A stretch of 64,000 nt of DNA. Origin: Acanthococcus lagerstroemiae. Taxonomy: Eukaryota > Arthropoda > Insecta > Hemiptera > Eriococcidae. The stretch lies in contig CM063110.1 of assembly GCA_031841125.1 (NCBI GenBank), forward strand, positions 11,411,626-11,475,625, written 5' to 3'. The notes beneath the pieces were generated by a model. That model did not search any database. It was not told the DNA's origin and saw only the letters and a program-made list of their open reading frames with translations. The translations under genes and the position numbers were made by a program. Positions 59,735 to 64,000 of this stretch are shown here, piece after piece (the first letter of the stretch is position 1; each line of letters starts with the position of its first letter).

Positions 59735-60225
59735 TTTCAAAAAGTCTCAATCAAGCCTAAAATAATTTTAGCCAATCCGAAGAAGATTTAAAAGTAGTCT
59801 TGAACTCAAGAAGTCTGGAAGAGATTGAACGTCGTTACGAGTTCGCAGAGTATTTAACAAAATCAAAGATTTTACAACAAAATTTAAAAAAATCAAAACG
59901 ACCGGTTTTGAGCACAGCTCATTATCAGATTACAATGTGCACTTCAAGATAACATGTGTGAGCGATAATAGATTAGACTGCGTGCAGTCAATTGCAAAAT
60001 GAATCATGGTACCTATACAGGTACTAATGGGCTAACGAAAAAAAGTATTGTACATGATGACCTCATTGAATACTATATACTGTTCGGGTCGTAATTTAAC
60101 TTGCATGTATATTTCCAACTCCTCCACCTTATTCATCCTTCATCAGCCACGAGTAAAATTTTAAAATGAACGGAAAGACCGAATGAATGATGGAGAAAAG
60201 AAGGTTCGACGAAGTCTGGAGAAAC
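59735..60225 (-). mobile_element. Penelope-like fragment with degenerate hammerhead-like core, copy 2
   Basis: It is the counterpart of 54225-54735. On the minus strand, 59928 to 59898 reads CTGATAATGAGC, then TGTGCTC, AAAAC and CGGTCG. This keeps the CUGA box, a GAGC/GCTC stem and the ACCGGTCG stem, but the GAAA box has become CAAA, so cleavage would be lost. Confidence 0.5.
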
Positions 60226-63200
60226 TGTTTCTATTCTTTCAAGTTTATTCAATCTTTTTGGCCATCTGTGTTGTCTCATTGGTCTAGTTTTTTGCCAAAA
60301 GCGAAAGGTGCAACTTCACCATTGAAATTCTACCTAACACTATAGCCTACACAACAATTTGAGATTTCTTGAAAAACAATGACATGAGAATAGATGTACG
60401 ATTCTATGTATTACATATGTAAGTATTTTCAACAAGGAATTTAATGCCAATGTTAATTTTTTTATTATACTTCATTTCCCCCCGATTTTCTATCTTAGAT
60501 GCGAATTACTGATCAAACAACAATGTGTGTTCAGTATTGTTATCAGTATCAGTGTAGCTATTCGTGGGCGACAAAAAGGAATGAAAAGTGAAAAATTTGA
60601 TAAAATTTTAATTTTACGTAAAACGAGAGATTCTCGAGAAAAACGGTTCACACCATCGTATTTAGCATTCAAAATATAGCTAAATCACATAATCTCATCC
60701 CACTGTTTTCTCATGATGTTGTGTAGCGTAATTAATCGGCTAAATCGCTGAGCGTCATCATAATACTTAGAAGGGTTCAGGCTATTCATTCTTCTTATTT
60801 TGAAAGTATCTTGGGTACTTATGTATTTAATATTAAGTCAAATCTGAAGGAAAAAAATAAATCAATAATTCGATGAACTTGATCTGACTTTCCATACTTA
60901 AAGTGATCATAGAACTCAAATCTGTGAGAAGAATATAAACCAAAATGCGGTGGATTCGAAAGTTGAAAGTACGAGAAAAGGGTAAAATTTAACGCCAAAA
61001 ATGTTAAGACTGCAGAGATACCTATGTTTCGAAATTTCAAGCAAACAGATCCCTTCACAAGCGACGATCTTCCCCCTTCGCATTTTCTGTCATCGGCTAC
61101 AGACAGCATCCGCTAGATGTCGGGGACGTTTCAGTCTATTAAATCTCTGAAAGCATTTTGTATCGCTATTCGGACCACAGATTGCGATATTCATTCGATC
61201 TTGCAGCCGCTGCTGCGAATTCCATCTCGTCTCTCGCGCAAAATTTCAACGGAATTTTTACGACCAATATCCAGTTGTCGGTACAACCATTTCGAGCGAC
61301 TAAATTTGAAAATGATTTTCTGCTTAAGTTCATTTTTTGACTGGCTACACAAGGCAGTCGCCTAATTTGTTTTCGCTTTTCCCAAGGCTTTCAGGTTTGC
61401 AGTTGACATCGTGGAAATTTAGATCGCTTATCAGGTCACTGAATGTCTATAAATATCACATTGTTGAACACAAAACCCTTTGTAAGAAATTATGTAAAAG
61501 CGTGTACCTATCTTGAACAATAGATTATTCAAGATGTCTACCGGTCAAGTTCTCCAAGAGTTTATTATTTAGACAGAAAGCCCCCTCAGGGACAAAACTA
61601 TGGGCTGGTAAATTTTAAAACTGTTCATTAAAATTTTTCATTTTGTAAGAAATTTGTTTGTTCTTTTTTTTTCCACCAATGAAAAAATATTTGGATTGAA
61701 AAACCAGTAATTTTCAATTTTTAGAAATTTCATCGGCGAATTTTTCTTTTCCACCCCCTCAAACTGAAAGTCAAGTTTCGTTTCTACCCCTCCCCCTCCC
61801 CCTAAAAACAACAACAAATGGAATATGGGCATTCTTCCAAAATAAAAGTAAAAACGGTAGATCTTCTTATGTTACTGAATAATGCTGAAAAGTGATGCTA
61901 GCTGAAGGAAAGGGTGGCGAATAAATATTAAAATACCAAGTTTTCGAAAATCAACCATAAAAAACTGAAAAGTTTGCTAAAATTGGAAGATGAATTTTTC
62001 AATATCACCAGTAAACCCATGTTTTTCACTTCTGGCTTAGGCAGATACTCAGGCACTACATTTCAAAGAAAACTTTGAGTTGCTGTTTCAAAATTCATCA
62101 GGAATGCAATCGGAGAATGCACCTAAAGAATGCCATGAACTGAGTGCAGCGTACGATACATGGAGTGTCAAGTGTAGGAAAATACAATATAGATATCGTT
62201 TCCTATTAAATGAACTACTCCATGGCCTATATTAGCTGATCAGTTTGATCTCAAATGAACCAAATGGCTGATAAACGTGTTGTTTGTATATTCGCATCGT
62301 AATTAATATAAAATTAAAGCGGAATCATGCAGTTTAAACCCTGGAGAAGCCATTAGCCAATAGGAGTCAATATGTGGTATTAATATTTTCGTTAGAAGCA
62401 ACTTTTCAGTCCTAATCCATGTTAAAAACCGAAAACTACTTTTTTCGTTCCACCCTACTACACACCCATGGATCAGAGATCCCAAAATATGGCCACACCA
62501 GAAGCTCAACAAGCTGAATAAAATACGATGGTATACAGGTTAAGCATGCTAGGCAAAAATTTTACCGCCCCTACTAGAGCACAACTAACCACGCAGGGCA
62601 ATTATGTCACATTACAATCTCGCCGAAAATTCCACTACCCCAGAAAATACACTGCCTGTTAGTAAGTTCAAAAAAGTAGTTAAAAAACTCGAACTCAGAA
62701 AGTTCAGGTTCAAGATCATTCAACGGGCAACAACCTTAAGCTCAAGTTTTAATAACCAAAACCTCGAATTCGGCGAGCCGCTTCTCTCATTTTGTATCTA
62801 CTTACGCAACTCGAAGATCTATTAAAATACTCCAAAATTCAATATCATTTCTGCCCAAGCGAACTGAAGTCGGACAATAAATTGTGTCTCATGATAGAGA
62901 TACCCAGTACCGGCTGAGGAATCAAATGAAGAAGTTTGACAAGATTCACAGAGTAGGAGGTTCGCCGGAAATTTTCTCACTGAAGTTGGAAATTGGAACA
63001 GACGAATGAAATTCAAGGAGAAGTGGTAATCGTTTCAGGCTAGATAATGAGAATCTAAAACCAAAGGAGAACATTACTGCGGAAACTCAGAAGTTCAAGA
63101 AATAGCGTACTCGATTACTGAAGGCGCATTTACGATGAAAATATTTATGATCGTGTTAATGGAATTATTTGCTTCAAAATAGGTTTGACATGAAGGGGGA

Positions 63201-64000
63201 GGCTATAGGTATGAAAAAACAGTCGACTTTCGACTTTCAATGCCCCCACAATAACACAATGGCGGATTTTTAAGTTTTCTGATTTGCCCTGTTTATACTG
63301 CAATGCACAAACTAGACCATGTACCGGTCCCTCTGATCACTGATGCGATACCCAGGGTAGTTTCTGGAGCTAGGGATGCGATGTCTGGAAAGCTATTTTG
63401 GGATGCGTGCATCGCCATACACTCCACCAAGATACAGGGAGACCATGTACCATACTACCAACTAGGGTGCTACTTATTCCACGAAAATTTGAATTCCGAG
63501 CAGTATCGGATATGTTCCACGATATTTATAATAATTCAACGAAGATTAGAACTTTCATTTTTAACCATAAATGCCATCCTTTCCTCCTTCCCAAACAGAA
63601 AAGAACCGGGTCGCAAACCTAAGAAAATATTTTTTTGATTTGTAAAAACGATACATTTTATAATATAAAATATATTCGCAGCATATGATTCATTTTCTTC
63701 CGTTTTTTCTAGCCCCCCCCCCCCCCCCGCCATCCAAACAAAAATGGAAGAAAGAAAATCCGCATTCAAACTTCGGGTGATTTGATGATTATTTACGTGT
63801 ACGTGGAAACGTTACGCATGTTTCTTGTCAGAACACAAAAAAACTTTTGACCTCCTCCATCCCCTCCGAACAAAAATTACTGACAGGCACTTAAACTCTA
63901 CAAAACTGTTCCTATTTGGAAAATTTGTGTATGTTTCAGTTAAAAACACATTCATTTCAGAAAAGAAGCTTTCAGGTAGTCATTTCCCATATACTCACCC
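60226..64000. other. Intergenic, no gene seen
   Basis: AT-rich sequence. The 60.9-61.4 kb part reads less repetitive and has some CpG, but no supported exon. A 16-C run lies at 63713-63728. Confidence 0.5.
63310..63475 (+). repeat. GC-rich interspersed repeat, + copy
   Basis: CTCTGATCACTGATGCGATA, GTAGTTTCTGGAGC and GCGTGCATCGCCATAC align with 17285-17425 in order and spacing. Confidence 0.65.

Noticed and set aside
61117..61365. Overlapping 82- and 60-codon frames near 61.2 kb
   Set aside because: Both frames look plausible in composition but match nothing I know, and no splice or start signal supports either.

Overview
This is a 64 kb piece of eukaryotic, AT-rich, repeat-laden genomic DNA. 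Short conserved exons separated by GT-AG introns of 82 bp to about 20 kb, tRNA-derived SINEs, hAT and Mutator-like DNA transposons, RTE-like LINE tails and Penelope-like remnants point to an arthropod, most probably an insect. I cannot name the genus. There are no bacterial-style genes, operons or CRISPR arrays.

The only well-supported protein-coding gene lies on the + strand from 7500 to 43914 (polyadenylation signal at 44328). It is a complete APCDD1 orthologue (Wnt/BMP-inhibitory surface glycoprotein). I reconstruct six coding exons: 7500-7566, 27353-27479, 27562-27965, 28085-28308, 32315-32764 and 43609-43914. Their phases agree at all five junctions and they give 525 codons plus a stop. 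The signal peptide is alone in exon 1, behind a 19.8 kb intron. Exons 2-4 are clustered. Exon 5 holds most of the second APCDD1 repeat, and exon 6 encodes the C-terminal part with a hydrophobic end.

Region by region: 1-6.4 kb is a pile of DNA transposons: a hAT element with a transposase remnant and a nested 601-bp TIR element, then a Mutator-like (MULE) element with a FLYWCH/transposase pseudogene, then a triple GCGAAGC hairpin. 6.7-7.5 kb is the 5' flank and leader of the gene. Intron 1 (7.6-27.35 kb) carries three SINEs, two TIR elements with visible target duplications, an inverted pair of Penelope-like ends, a near-perfect 89-bp hairpin and degenerate tandem repeats. Intron 4 contains a 1.76 kb TIR element that splits a minisatellite and holds a 211-bp palindrome. 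Intron 5 contains a LINE tail, an AGTCT-rich block and a 236-bp foldback. Downstream of the gene (44.4-64 kb) I see no convincing gene. It holds a second copy of the 1-1.8 kb repeat, MITEs, a nine-unit minisatellite (49.7-50.9 kb), LINE tails, two Penelope-like fragments with decayed hammerhead-ribozyme-like cores, and a CpG-bearing low-repeat stretch at 51.6-52.9 kb.

The window is therefore one developmental-signalling gene stretched over about 37 kb by transposon-filled introns. The most unusual content is the set of self-complementary and nested mobile structures.
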